Part shown: in pieces, positions 26,322 to 34,634 of the stretch
Numbering within the stretch: the first letter of the stretch is position 1
How the letters are laid out: every line of letters starts with the position of its first letter
NCBI RefSeq assembly: GCF_018760785.1
Contig: NZ_JAHHZO010000016.1
Coordinates: 38,383-102,382, forward strand
DNA from: Rhizobium sp. CSW-27
Lineage (GTDB): Bacteria; Pseudomonadota; Alphaproteobacteria; Rhizobiales; Rhizobiaceae
Length of the DNA: 64,000 nt
Direction of reading: 5' to 3'
The notes under the pieces: generated by a model
What the model saw: the letters and a program-made list of their open reading frames with translations, nothing else
The model's database searches: none
What the model was told of the DNA's origin: nothing
Made by a program: the position numbers and the translations under genes

Positions 26322-27311
26322 ATGACGAAACTGCTGAAAAGCCGCGAACTGCTTCTCTCCGGCATCATCATCCTGATGGTTGCGGGCTTTGCCACCCGCG
26401 CGGAAGGCTTTGCCGAACCGGGCAATCTCGCCAACATCTTCAATGACACCGCGATCCTGATCATGCTGGCGCTCGCCCAGATGACGGTGATCCTGACGAA
26501 ATCCATCGATCTTTCGGTTGCCGCCAACCTTGCCTTCACCGGCATGGCGGTCGCCATGACCAATGCCGCCTTTCCCGATCTGCCGCTTCTCGTGCTGATC
26601 GTCATGGCGCTCGGCATCGGCGCCTTTCTGGGATCGATCAACGGCTTCCTCGTCTGGGTGCTGCAGATCCCGCCGATCGTCGTCACGCTTGGCACGCTCA
26701 CCATCTATCGCGGCATGGCCTTCGTGCTGTCGGGCGGCAGCTGGGTGAATGCGCACCAGATGACGCCGACCTTTCTCAACGTGCCGCGCACGGTGCTGCT
26801 CGGCCTGCCCGTGCTCTCCTGGGTCGCCATCCTCGTCGTCATCGGCATGGGCTTCCTGCTGACGCGCACGCCCTTCGGCCGCTCGGCCTATGCCTCCGGC
26901 GGCAATCCCGTCGCCGCCGTCTATGCGGGCATCGATATCGGCCGCACGCGCTTCTTCGCCTTCGTGCTGTCCGGCGCCATGGCGGGGCTCTGCAGCTATC
27001 TCTGGGTGTCGCGCTATGCGGTGGCCTATGTCGATATCGCCAATGGTTTCGAACTCGACAGCGTCGCGGCCTGCGTGATCGGCGGCATCTCGATTGCCGG
27101 TGGCATCGGCTCGGTTGCCGGCGCCGTGCTCGGCTCGCTCTTCCTCGGCGTCATCAAGAATGCGCTGCCGGTAATCGGCATCTCGCCCTTTGCCCAGATG
27201 GCCATCTCCGGCATCGTCATCATTCTCGCCGTCGTCTTCAATGCCCGCGCCGAAGCGAAGAAGGGCCGCATCATCCTGCGCGATCGCGCCAGTGCCGAGG
27301 TGACCGCATGA
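26322..27311 (+). CDS. rhaP: Rhamnose ABC transporter, permease
   Basis: A 329-residue inner-membrane permease of the BPD_transp_2 (RbsC-like) family, with about 8-10 hydrophobic segments. Typical blocks are KSIDLSVAANLAF (for the usual GGIDLSVG), GSINGFLVWVLQIPPIVVTLGTLTIYRG, FGRSAYASGGNPVAAVYAGI and CVIGGISIAGGIGSVAGAVLGSLFLGVI. It pairs with RhaQ. The ATG lies 9 bp after the rhaT stop; a GTG directly after that stop is also in frame. Its stop overlaps rhaQ by 4 bases. Confidence 0.93.
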   Translation: MTKLLKSRELLLSGIIILMVAGFATRAEGFAEPGNLANIFNDTAILIMLALAQMTVILTKSIDLSVAANLAFTGMAVAMTNAAFPDLPLLVLIVMALGIGAFLGSINGFLVWVLQIPPIVVTLGTLTIYRGMAFVLSGGSWVNAHQMTPTFLNVPRTVLLGLPVLSWVAILVVIGMGFLLTRTPFGRSAYASGGNPVAAVYAGIDIGRTRFFAFVLSGAMAGLCSYLWVSRYAVAYVDIANGFELDSVAACVIGGISIAGGIGSVAGAVLGSLFLGVIKNALPVIGISPFAQMAISGIVIILAVVFNARAEAKKGRIILRDRASAEVTA

Positions 27312-28330
27312 GCCAGCCACAGACAACCAGCCAGCCGGGCGCGCCGCGCCGCGCCATTCCCGATCGTCTCGGCACCCCCGTCGGGCGCATGCTCTCCAGC
27401 TGGGAAGTGCTGCTGTTCGGCGTGGCGGTGGCGATCTTCATCGCCAATTCGCTCGCCTCGCCCTATTTCCTCGATGCGTGGAACCTGTCGGACGCCACCT
27501 TCAACTTCACCGAAAAGGCGATGATCGCCTTTGCCATGGCGCTTCTGATCATCGCCGGTGAGATCGACCTGTCGGTCGCGGCAATCATCGCGCTTGCCTC
27601 CACCGCCATGGGAGCGGCGGCGCAGGTCGGTATCGGCACGCCCGGCCTGGTGCTGATCGGCATCGGCACCGGCCTTGCCTGCGGCGCCTTCAACGGCATG
27701 CTCGTCTCCGTGCTGAAACTGCCCTCCATCGTCGTCACCATCGGCACGATGAGCCTGTTTCGCGGCATTTCCTACATCGTGCTGGGCGACAAGGCCTATG
27801 GCGGTTACCCGGACAGCTTTGCCTATTTCGGCCAGGGCTATCTGGTCTGGGTGTTTTCCTTCGAGTTCGGCCTCTTCCTGCTCACCGCCGCCGTGTTCGC
27901 CGTCCTCCTGCATGCCACCAATTTCGGCCGCCAGGTCTTCGTCATCGGCAACAACGAGTTTGCCGCACGCTTTTCCGGCGTGCCGGTGGAGCGGGTGAAG
28001 TTCACCCTCTTCCTGCTGACCGGCCTGATGAGCGGCATCGCGGCCGTCTGCCTCACCTCGCGGCTCGGTTCCACGCGACCGTCCATCGCGCAAGGCTGGG
28101 AACTCGAAGTCGTCACCATGGTCGTGCTGGGCGGCGTGTCGATCCTCGGTGGTGCCGGCACCATCGCCGGCGTGGTGATCGCCGCCTTCGTCATGGGCCT
28201 CGTCACCTTCGGGCTGGGCCTCCTCAATGTGCCCGGCATCGTGATGTCGATCTTCGTCGGGCTTCTCCTCATCGTCACCATCGCGCTGCCCATCCTGGCG
28301 CGCCGCATCAGGCAGGCATCCAGATCATGA
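27308..28330 (+). CDS. rhaQ: Rhamnose ABC transporter, permease
   Basis: The second permease, 340 residues, of the same RbsC-like family as RhaP. A polar leader of about 30 residues precedes the membrane segments. Visible blocks are GEIDLSVAAIIALAS, ACGAFNGMLVSVLKLPSIVVTIGTMSLFRG, NFGRQVFVIGNNEFAARFSGV and VVLGGVSILGGAGTIAGVVIAAFVMG. Forms the membrane channel with RhaP. It is joined to both neighbours by ATGA overlaps, which implies translational coupling. Confidence 0.94.
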   Translation: MSQPQTTSQPGAPRRAIPDRLGTPVGRMLSSWEVLLFGVAVAIFIANSLASPYFLDAWNLSDATFNFTEKAMIAFAMALLIIAGEIDLSVAAIIALASTAMGAAAQVGIGTPGLVLIGIGTGLACGAFNGMLVSVLKLPSIVVTIGTMSLFRGISYIVLGDKAYGGYPDSFAYFGQGYLVWVFSFEFGLFLLTAAVFAVLLHATNFGRQVFVIGNNEFAARFSGVPVERVKFTLFLLTGLMSGIAAVCLTSRLGSTRPSIAQGWELEVVTMVVLGGVSILGGAGTIAGVVIAAFVMGLVTFGLGLLNVPGIVMSIFVGLLLIVTIALPILARRIRQASRS

Positions 28331-28647
28331 CGCTCGAACGCTACGCCTTCCGCATGAAGCTCAACCCCGGCATGGAAGCCGAATACAGGAAGCGCCATGA
28401 CGAGATCTGGCCGGAACTGGTCGATCTGCTGCACCGGGCCGGGATCAGCGATTATTCCATCCATCTCGATCGCGAGACCAACATCCTGTTCGGCATTCTG
28501 TCGCGGCCTGCAAATCACGGCATGGCGAGCCTGCCGGACGATCCGGTGATGAAGCGCTGGTGGGCGCACATGGCCGACATCATGGCAACCAATCCGGACA
28601 ACTCGCCGGTTGCCGTCGATCTCGTTCCGGTCTTCCACCTGCCATGA
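28327..28647 (+). CDS. rhaU: L-rhamnose mutarotase
   Basis: A 106-residue RhaU/RhaM-type mutarotase that interconverts the alpha and beta anomers of L-rhamnose, which feeds the isomerase. The dimeric alpha/beta-barrel family is recognised by ERYAFRMKLNPGMEAEYRKRHDEIWPELVDLLHRAGISDYSIHLD, with the catalytic His in RHDEIWPE, and by the C-terminal DIMATNPDNSP-VDLVPVFHL block. It overlaps rhaQ upstream and rhaK downstream by 4 bases each. Confidence 0.95.
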   Translation: MTLERYAFRMKLNPGMEAEYRKRHDEIWPELVDLLHRAGISDYSIHLDRETNILFGILSRPANHGMASLPDDPVMKRWWAHMADIMATNPDNSPVAVDLVPVFHLP

Positions 28648-30029
28648 GGACGGTCGAGCGGATCGCCGTTCTCGATATCGGCAAGACCAATGCCAAGGTG
28701 CTGGTGCTCGATTGCGCGACCGGTGCCGAGCTTTCCGTGCGCCGCCGGCCGAACCGCGTGCTGCCCGGCCCGCTTTATCCGCATTACGACATCGAGGCGC
28801 TCTGGGCCTTCTTCTGCGAGGCCCTGACCGCGCTCAACGCCGAGACCGGCTTCGATGCCATCTCGATCACCGCGCATGGCGCCTGCGGCGTGCTCCTCGA
28901 TGCGGAGGGCGCGCTGGCGCTGCCGGTGCTGGATTACGAGCACGTCTATCCCGCCGAGATCCGCGCGGCTTACGCGGCGCTGCGGCCGCCTTTTGCGGAA
29001 ACCTTCTCGCCGGCGCTTTCCGGCGGCCTCAATCTCGGGGCGCAGATCCACTACCAGAAGACCGCGTTTGCGGATGCTTTCGCGCGCGTCCGCACCATCC
29101 TCACCTATCCGCAGTACTGGGCCTTCCGCCTGACCGGGATTGTCGCCAACGAGGTGACCTCGCTCGGCTGCCACACCGACCTGTGGCAACCGGCGGCGGG
29201 AACCTTCTCCTCGCTGGTCGACCGGCTCGGCATCCGTGAGACGATGGCGCCGGTGCGCTCCGCCTTCGATGCGCTGGGCCCGGTCCGTCCCGCGCTTGCG
29301 GCGGAACTCGGGCTTGGTCATCCGGTGCCGGTCCATTGCGGCATCCACGATTCGAACGCCTCGCTGCTGCCGCATCTGGTCGGCCGCGAAGCTCCGTTCG
29401 CGGTGGTCTCCACCGGCACCTGGGTCATCAGTTTCGGCGTCGGCGGCGATCTGCAGCACCTCGATCCCGCCCGCGATGCGCTGGCCAATGTCGATGCCTA
29501 TGGCCGCGCCGTGCCCTCCTCGCGCTTCATGGGCGGCCGCGAATTCGAGATGCTGGCGGCCGAACTCGGTCCTTATCCGGCTGACGACATGCGGCCGGCG
29601 CTCGCGGAGGCGGTCCGCGCCGGGGTGATGCTGCTGCCGAATGTCGCGGACGGCTCCGGTCCCTTTCCGGGACGGCAGCGGATGTGGCTGAACGCGGACG
29701 GCTGCGACACGCGTCTGCGCTGGGCGGCGGCGACCCTCTATCTCTCGCTGATGAGCGAGGCCTGCCTCGATCTTGTCGGGGCGGCGGGGCCGGTGCTGGT
29801 CGAAGGTCCCTTTGCCGCGAACGGCGCCTATCTCGCCACGCTCGCGGCGCTGCTTGCCGGGCGCGGCCATCGTCCTGTGCTGGCGCTGTCCGGCGCCACC
29901 GGCACTGCGCATGGTGCAGCGCTTCTCGCCGGGGCGCGGCCCGTCGCCTCGCCGGCAGAACCCGTCGCGCCGCTTGCGGCGGCAGGGCTTGCGGCCTATC
30001 GCGCCGCCTGGCGGCATCGTCTCGCTTAA
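28644..30029 (+). CDS. rhaK: L-rhamnulose kinase (RhaK, FGGY family)
   Basis: A 461-residue FGGY carbohydrate kinase. The N-terminal ATPase-fold block is VERIAVLDIGKTNAKVLVLD. Later blocks are TYPQYWAFRLTG, VHCGIHDSNASLLPHL, VVSTGTWVISFG and VEGPFAANGAYLATLAALL. It phosphorylates rhamnulose to rhamnulose-1-phosphate, the RhaD substrate. In R. leguminosarum RhaK is also reported to be needed for ABC-dependent rhamnose uptake. The ATG overlaps the rhaU stop (ATGA). It is the last gene of the operon. Confidence 0.94.
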   Translation: MRTVERIAVLDIGKTNAKVLVLDCATGAELSVRRRPNRVLPGPLYPHYDIEALWAFFCEALTALNAETGFDAISITAHGACGVLLDAEGALALPVLDYEHVYPAEIRAAYAALRPPFAETFSPALSGGLNLGAQIHYQKTAFADAFARVRTILTYPQYWAFRLTGIVANEVTSLGCHTDLWQPAAGTFSSLVDRLGIRETMAPVRSAFDALGPVRPALAAELGLGHPVPVHCGIHDSNASLLPHLVGREAPFAVVSTGTWVISFGVGGDLQHLDPARDALANVDAYGRAVPSSRFMGGREFEMLAAELGPYPADDMRPALAEAVRAGVMLLPNVADGSGPFPGRQRMWLNADGCDTRLRWAAATLYLSLMSEACLDLVGAAGPVLVEGPFAANGAYLATLAALLAGRGHRPVLALSGATGTAHGAALLAGARPVASPAEPVAPLAAAGLAAYRAAWRHRLA

Positions 30030-30093
30030 CGCCGCCCTTCAGGAACCATCGCGGTGCTTGCCGGTTAGTCCGCCAGAAACCAGGAGGACTGAC

Positions 30094-30609
30094 ATGGCTG
30101 ATGACAATGCAACCCGCAGGATTTTCGTGACCGGGCTGAAGAACGCCCACGCCATGGAGAACCAGGCGCTGTCGATCATGAAACCGCAGGTCTCGCGCAT
30201 CGAGAACTATCCGGAAGTGGCCGACCGCCTGGAAGCGCATATCCGCGAGACCGAGGGCCAGATCGAGCGGCTGGACGAAATTCTGGCCGGGCTTTCGGAA
30301 AGCCATTCCGCGATGAAGGACATGGCGCTTTCCATGGGCGGCTCCATGGCGGCGCTTGGCCACACGATTGCCCCGGACGAGATCGTCAAGAACTCCTTTG
30401 CCAACTTCGCCTTCGAGAATTACGAGATCGCCGCCTACAAGTCGCTGCTGACCGTTGCCGAACTGGGCGGCTTTCCCACGGCCACCGCCGGTCTCAAGGC
30501 CAATCTCGAGGAAGAGGTGGCGATGGCCAACTGGATCGATCACAACCTGCGCAGCCTCACCATGAAATTCGCCTCGCTGAAGGAAGCCGGCGCTTCGGCC
30601 AAGGTCTGA
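30094..30609 (+). CDS. YciE/YciF-like ferritin-fold protein (DUF892)
   Basis: A 171-residue all-helical protein of the DUF892 family (ferritin-like diiron four-helix bundle, stress-linked in enterobacteria). Visible blocks are FVTGLKNAHAMENQALSIM, HIRETEGQIERLDEIL and NFAFENYEIAAYKSLLTVAE, which supply the helix glutamates and histidines expected for the metal site. Its exact activity is unknown. The ATG has AGGAGG 6 bases upstream. It is 64 bp after rhaK and followed by a strong hairpin, so it may be read from its own promoter. Confidence 0.88.
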   Translation: MADDNATRRIFVTGLKNAHAMENQALSIMKPQVSRIENYPEVADRLEAHIRETEGQIERLDEILAGLSESHSAMKDMALSMGGSMAALGHTIAPDEIVKNSFANFAFENYEIAAYKSLLTVAELGGFPTATAGLKANLEEEVAMANWIDHNLRSLTMKFASLKEAGASAKV

Positions 30610-30628
30610 GGCGCGCGCCAGCCAGTGC

Positions 30629-30660
30629 GGCCCGCGACCTGCCGTCGCGGGCCTGCTTTT
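30629..30660 (+). terminator. Rho-independent terminator
   Basis: GGCCCGCGAC (30629-30638) and GTCGCGGGCC (30644-30653) form a perfect 10-bp stem with loop CTGCC, followed by TGCTTTT. It closes the DUF892 gene transcript. Confidence 0.75.
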
Positions 30661-30697
30661 GTGGTCGCCCCGGCGGGCCGGCCGGAGGGAGTGTCGC

Positions 30698-31552
30698 ATG
30701 ACCAGCCAGATTCCGCTTTCTAATGAAGACCTTGCCCGGCTCGAGGAGGCCCCCGACGGGCTGAAGCTGATCACCCCGGATCTTGCCTATCGCCGGCTGT
30801 CGATGGTCAATGTCGTCTTCTGGGGCAATCCGGCCACTTCCGACGACTGGGTGCTGATCGATACCGGCCTGCCCGCCTCGGCCAGCACCATCGTCGAATG
30901 TGCCGAGCGCCGCTTCGGCGGCCATACGCGCCCGCGCGCCATCATCATGACGCATGCGCATTTCGATCACGCGGGGTCGGTGGAGGCGCTGTCACGCCGC
31001 TGGGACGTGCCGGTCTATGCGCATCCGCTGGAATTTCCCTATCTGAACGGCGAGGCCTATTATCCGCCGGCCGATCCCGGTGTCGGCGGCGGGGTGATGG
31101 CGCTTCTGTCGCCACTCTTTCCGCGCTCACCGATGAATGTCGGAAAATATCTGTCCATGCTGCCGGCGGATGGCAGCGTGCCCTACATGCCGGGCTGGAC
31201 CTGGCTGCACACGCCGGGCCACGCGCCCGGCCATGTGTCGCTGTGGCGGCAAGGCGACCGCGCGCTGATTGCCGGCGATGCCTTCGTCACCACCGGCCAG
31301 GAATCCGCCTATGAGGTGGCGCTGCAGACGCCGGAGATGCATGGGCCCCCGCGCTACTTCACGCCGGACTGGGCGGCGGCGGAAGCGTCTGTGAAAAGGC
31401 TCGCCGCGCTGGAGCCGGAGATTGCCGTCACCGGTCGCGGCGTTCCGGTGCAAGGCGCTGGCATGCGGGCGGCCCTGCACCGGCTGGCCCGGGACTTTCA
31501 GGAGATCGCCGTTCCGCCCGAGGGGCACCGCGCCCGCGCAGCCGGGCTCTAG
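30698..31552 (+). CDS. Metallo-beta-lactamase-fold hydrolase
   Basis: A 284-residue MBL-fold protein. The zinc motif THAHFDHAG (about residues 84-92) is intact, with later ligands in HTPGHAPGHVSLW and AGDAFVTT. No signal peptide is seen. The family covers glyoxalase II-like hydrolases, lactonases and others; the substrate cannot be named from sequence alone. The start ATG has GGAGGG upstream. It converges on the CoA-transferase pair. Confidence 0.88.
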   Translation: MTSQIPLSNEDLARLEEAPDGLKLITPDLAYRRLSMVNVVFWGNPATSDDWVLIDTGLPASASTIVECAERRFGGHTRPRAIIMTHAHFDHAGSVEALSRRWDVPVYAHPLEFPYLNGEAYYPPADPGVGGGVMALLSPLFPRSPMNVGKYLSMLPADGSVPYMPGWTWLHTPGHAPGHVSLWRQGDRALIAGDAFVTTGQESAYEVALQTPEMHGPPRYFTPDWAAAEASVKRLAALEPEIAVTGRGVPVQGAGMRAALHRLARDFQEIAVPPEGHRARAAGL

Positions 31553-31575
31553 CCCCCTGACCGGACGCCCGCAAA

Positions 31576-31613
31576 CAGACCTGCAGCGCGCAAAAGGTGC
31601 GGCCGCAGGTCTG
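31576..31613. terminator. Hairpin between convergent MBL-fold and CoA-transferase genes
   Basis: CAGACCTGC (31576-31584) pairs with GCAGGTCTG (31605-31613), enclosing a GC-rich inner region that can extend the stem. Its location between convergent stops suggests termination in both directions. Confidence 0.5.
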
Positions 31614-31622
31614 GACGTTGCC

Positions 31623-32267
31623 TCAGCCGAGCGCGACGGTGAAGTCTGCCTGCGTCTTTGCCCGGATTTCGTCCACCGTCACATCCGGTGCCAGTTCCAC
31701 CAGCACCAGGCTTTCCTCGCCGCGCCGGGCAAGCGTGAAGACGCCGAGATCGGTGATCAGGAGGTCCGCCACGCGCTGGCCGGTCAGCGGCAGGGTGCAG
31801 CGGGTCAGAAGCTTCGGTTCGCCACGCGCCTCATGCTCCATCACCACCACGACGCGCTTGACGCCGGCGACGAGATCCATGGCGCCGCCCATGCCCTTCA
31901 CCATCTTGCCGGGGATCATCCAGTTGGCGAGGTCGCCATTCTGCGCCACCTGCATGGCGCCGAGGATCGACAGGTCGATATGGCCGCCGCGAATCATCGC
32001 GAAGCTTTCGGCGCTGGAAAAGAAGCTGCTGCCGGCAAGCTGGGTGATCGTCTGCTTGCCGGCATTGATCAGGTCGGCATCTTCCTCGCCCTCGAAGGGG
32101 AAGGGACCCATGCCCAGCATGCCGTTCTCGCTCTGCAGCGTCACATGCATGCCGTCGGGAATATAATTGGCCACCAGCGTCGGAATGCCGATACCGAGGT
32201 TGACGTAGAAGCCGTCCTGCAGTTCGCGCGCCGCACGGGCCGCCATCTGTTCGCGTGTCCAGGCCAT
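31623..32267 (-). CDS. scoB: 3-oxoacid CoA-transferase, subunit B
   Basis: A 214-residue beta subunit of a two-subunit CoA-transferase (SCOT/acetoacetate type). The catalytic glutamate lies in the SENGMLGMGP block. Other family blocks are VNLGIGIPTLVANYIP, GGHIDLSILGAMQV, GDLANWMIPGKMVKGMGGAMDLV and CTLPLTG. It likely moves CoA from succinyl-CoA to a 3-oxoacid such as acetoacetate or 3-oxoadipate. No other pca genes are nearby, so the ketone-body/acetoacetate role is favoured. The start overlaps the scoA stop by one base (TGATG). Confidence 0.92.
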   Translation of the reverse strand: MAWTREQMAARAARELQDGFYVNLGIGIPTLVANYIPDGMHVTLQSENGMLGMGPFPFEGEEDADLINAGKQTITQLAGSSFFSSAESFAMIRGGHIDLSILGAMQVAQNGDLANWMIPGKMVKGMGGAMDLVAGVKRVVVVMEHEARGEPKLLTRCTLPLTGQRVADLLITDLGVFTLARRGEESLVLVELAPDVTVDEIRAKTQADFTVALG

Positions 32268-32989
32268 CAGTGTGCTCCCTCAACGGCTGCGGCGCGCGGC
32301 CGCACGGTGCGCTGCTCGATGCGCTTCACGGTATTGGCAACCTCGACGATGCGCGAGACGAAGATGCCGGGTGTGTGGATGTGGTCGGGGTCGATCGTGC
32401 CCGGCTCCACCAGCTTTTCCACCTCCACCACCGTCACATGCGCGGCGGTCGCCATCATCGGGTTGAAGTTGCGCGCCGTCTTTCGGAAGACGAGATTGCC
32501 TTCGGTATCGCCGCGATAGGCATGCACCAGCGCGAGATCGGCAAACAGGGAATGCTCCATCACATAGGTGTCGTCGCCGAACTGGCGCAGTTCCTTGCCC
32601 TCGGCCACCTGGGTGCCGACGCCGGTCTTGGTGAAGAAGGCGGGGATGCCCGCACCACCGGCGCGGATGCGCTCGGCGAGCGTCCCTTGCGGGTTGAACT
32701 CGATTTCCAGTTCGCCGGACAGGTACTGCTTGGCGAACGTGGCGTTCTCGCCGACATAGGACGAGATCATCTTGCGGATCTGCCGCGTCTCCAGCAGACG
32801 GCCGAGGCCCACGCCGTCGATGCCGGCATTGTTGGAAATCACTGTCAGGCCCTTCACGCCGGAGAGACGCACTGCCTCGATCAGCGTTTCGGGAATGCCG
32901 CACAGGCCGAAGCCGCCGGCCATAATGGTCATGTCGTCCTTCAGCAGCCCGGCCAGGGCTGAGGACGCATCGTTGTAAACCTTTCGCAT
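32267..32989 (-). CDS. scoA: 3-oxoacid CoA-transferase, subunit A
   Basis: A 240-residue alpha subunit of the same enzyme. Blocks seen are MTIMAGGFGLCGIPETLI (glycine-rich CoA site), ISNNAGIDGVGLG, YVGENATFAKQYLSGELEIEFNPQGTLAERIRAGGAGIPAFFTKTGVGT and GNLVFRKTARNFNPMMATAA. The start is set by GGAGGAGC upstream; a longer frame adds 10 residues. It is divergent from the PAS-LuxR regulator at 33068, with 78 bp between the starts that include a palindrome. Confidence 0.93.
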   Translation of the reverse strand: MRKVYNDASSALAGLLKDDMTIMAGGFGLCGIPETLIEAVRLSGVKGLTVISNNAGIDGVGLGRLLETRQIRKMISSYVGENATFAKQYLSGELEIEFNPQGTLAERIRAGGAGIPAFFTKTGVGTQVAEGKELRQFGDDTYVMEHSLFADLALVHAYRGDTEGNLVFRKTARNFNPMMATAAHVTVVEVEKLVEPGTIDPDHIHTPGIFVSRIVEVANTVKRIEQRTVRPRAAAVEGAH

Positions 32990-33036
32990 GAAGTTGCTCC
33001 TCCTAAGCGCATGTTCCATGAAATCTAAGTCTTGAG

Positions 33037-33049
33037 ACGGATGGTCCGT
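33037..33049. promoter_or_regulatory. Palindromic operator candidate between scoA and the PAS-LuxR gene
   Basis: ACGGA-TGG-TCCGT is a perfect 5-bp inverted repeat with a 3-base spacer in the divergent promoter region. LuxR/NarL-type regulators often bind such short dyads. The link to the adjacent regulator is an inference. Confidence 0.4.
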
Positions 33050-33067
33050 TAGCAGTATTTATACGGC

Positions 33068-33652
33068 ATGGCTGAGGATCGCCCCATCACCGAAACCACC
33101 CGGAAGGACACAAGTCCGCGATTTTCCCTGCACGAGCTGCCGGTGCCGATGGTCTATGCCACCCACCGCATCATCCGCGATTGCAACGCGCCCTTCGCCG
33201 AACTGTTCGGCTACCGCCAGCCGGATCTGGTCGGCCAGAGCTTTGCCATCCTCTATCCGAAGATTTCCGATTTCATCCGCACCGGCAAGATGTGGCGCGA
33301 GCACCTTCCGGGCAGCCGCAGCTATTATGACGAGCGCATCATGATGACGCTCACCGGCCAGCGTTTCTGGTGCCAGGTCACCGGGCGCAGCTTCCAGCAT
33401 GACGATCCCTTCGCCCACGCCCTCTACTGCTTCCAGCGGCTGAACCGGCCGGTCAATGCCCACCAGCTGTCGCTGACGGGACGGCAGTACCAGATCCTCA
33501 CGCTGGTCTCGCAGGGCAAGACCAATGGCGAGATTGCCGCCGAACTGAAGCTTTCCCGCCGCACGGTGGAATCGCATCGGGCCCGGCTGATGAAGATCAC
33601 CGGCTCGATGAACAGCGCGCAGCTGATGTCCTGGTTCGTGCAGCAGTCCTGA
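33068..33652 (+). CDS. PAS domain LuxR-type transcriptional regulator
   Basis: A 194-residue regulator. The N-terminal PAS domain (about 20-125) reads ELPVPMVYATHRIIRDCNAPFAELFGYRQPDLVGQSFAILYP. The C-terminal LuxR/FixJ helix-turn-helix (about 135-192) is LTGRQYQILTLVSQGKTNGEIAAELKLSRRTVESHRARLMKITG. There is no receiver domain, so the signal probably enters through the PAS pocket. It is divergent from scoAB and is the obvious candidate regulator of that pair. The ligand is unknown. Confidence 0.9.
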   Translation: MAEDRPITETTRKDTSPRFSLHELPVPMVYATHRIIRDCNAPFAELFGYRQPDLVGQSFAILYPKISDFIRTGKMWREHLPGSRSYYDERIMMTLTGQRFWCQVTGRSFQHDDPFAHALYCFQRLNRPVNAHQLSLTGRQYQILTLVSQGKTNGEIAAELKLSRRTVESHRARLMKITGSMNSAQLMSWFVQQS

Positions 33653-33751
33653 GCCGGCTTAATTTCCCCGCCGATGAAACATACCGAGGGGGATTGCCAG
33701 CGGCGGATCTTTGCGCTAGCTTCATTTCAATAATCATAGGAATATCAAATC

Positions 33752-34108
33752 ATGGACGAGAAACAGGCTGTCGGCATGTTTGGCGCGCTGTCGCAGGAAA
33801 CGCGGCTGAAGATCGTGCGCATGCTGGTGGTGGCGGGGCCGCAGGGCATGGCCGCCGGCGCGGTGGCGGAGGCTGCCGGCGTGTCCGCCTCGAATGTCTC
33901 CTTTCATCTGAAGGAGCTGGAGCGCGTCGGGCTGGTGACGGCCACCCGCGAATCCCGCTCGATCATCTATACCGCTGCCTATGACCAGTTCGTCGGCCTC
34001 ATACGCTTCCTGATGGAGGATTGCTGTGCCGGCCACCCCGAAATCTGTCTGCCGGCCACCGCAGCTGCGGCGTGCTGTGCCCCTTCACGCGAGGAGAGAC
34101 CGCAATGA
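33752..34108 (+). CDS. arsR: ArsR-type arsenite-responsive repressor
   Basis: A 118-residue winged-helix repressor. The DNA-binding region is ETRLKIVRMLVVAGPQGMAAGAVAEAAGVSASNVSFHLKELERVGLV. The classical ELCVCDL metal site is missing. Cys91, Cys92 and Cys99 (DCCAGHPEIC) lie C-terminal instead, resembling the Acidithiobacillus ferrooxidans type of As(III) site, with an extra Cys108-Cys109 pair. The stop overlaps arsC by 4 bases. An AT-rich stretch at about 33721-33750, just before the start, is the likely operator and promoter. It heads the arsenic operon. Confidence 0.93.
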   Translation: MDEKQAVGMFGALSQETRLKIVRMLVVAGPQGMAAGAVAEAAGVSASNVSFHLKELERVGLVTATRESRSIIYTAAYDQFVGLIRFLMEDCCAGHPEICLPATAAAACCAPSREERPQ

Positions 34109-34632
34109 CCGATCGCATCTACAATGTCCTGTTCCTGTGCACCGGCAATTCCGCCCGCTCCATCATTGCGGAGGCCATCCTCAACCGGCTTGGCCAGGGC
34201 AAGTTCAAGGCCTATTCCGCCGGCTCCCAGCCGAAGGGCGAGGTTCATCCCTATACGCTGCAACTGCTGAAGGGCATGAACTACGATACGAGCTTTGCCC
34301 GGTCGAAGAACTGGGACGAGTTTGCCGCGCCCGGTGCACCGCAGCTGGATTTCGTGTTCACCGTTTGCGACAACGCCGCCGCCGAAGCCTGCCCGGTCTG
34401 GCCGGGACAGCCGATGACCGCCCATTGGGGCGTGCCGGATCCTGCCGCCGCTGAAGGCACCGAATCGGAACGGCATTTTGCCTTTGCCGATGCCTACCGC
34501 ATGCTGAACAACCGCATTTCCGTCTTTGTAAGCCTGCCGATGACCAGTCTCGACAAGCTTTCGCTGCAGAAGCGGCTGGACGAGATCGGCAAGTCCGGTG
34601 CAGCAACCCGTCCCAGCCCCGAGGTCGCGTGA
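34105..34632 (+). CDS. arsC: Arsenate reductase, LMW protein tyrosine phosphatase type
   Basis: A 175-residue thioredoxin-coupled arsenate reductase of the low-molecular-weight PTP fold. The P-loop is LFLCTGNSARS (Cys12-X5-Arg18-Ser19). The two resolving cysteines lie in VCDNAAAEACP, with the same seven-residue spacing as Staphylococcus ArsC Cys82/Cys89. The general-acid Asp is in VPDPAA. It reduces As(V) to As(III) for Acr3. ATGA overlap with arsR. A second, unrelated arsenate reductase lies two genes later. Confidence 0.93.
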   Translation: MTDRIYNVLFLCTGNSARSIIAEAILNRLGQGKFKAYSAGSQPKGEVHPYTLQLLKGMNYDTSFARSKNWDEFAAPGAPQLDFVFTVCDNAAAEACPVWPGQPMTAHWGVPDPAAAEGTESERHFAFADAYRMLNNRISVFVSLPMTSLDKLSLQKRLDEIGKSGAATRPSPEVA

Positions 34633-34634
34633 TC

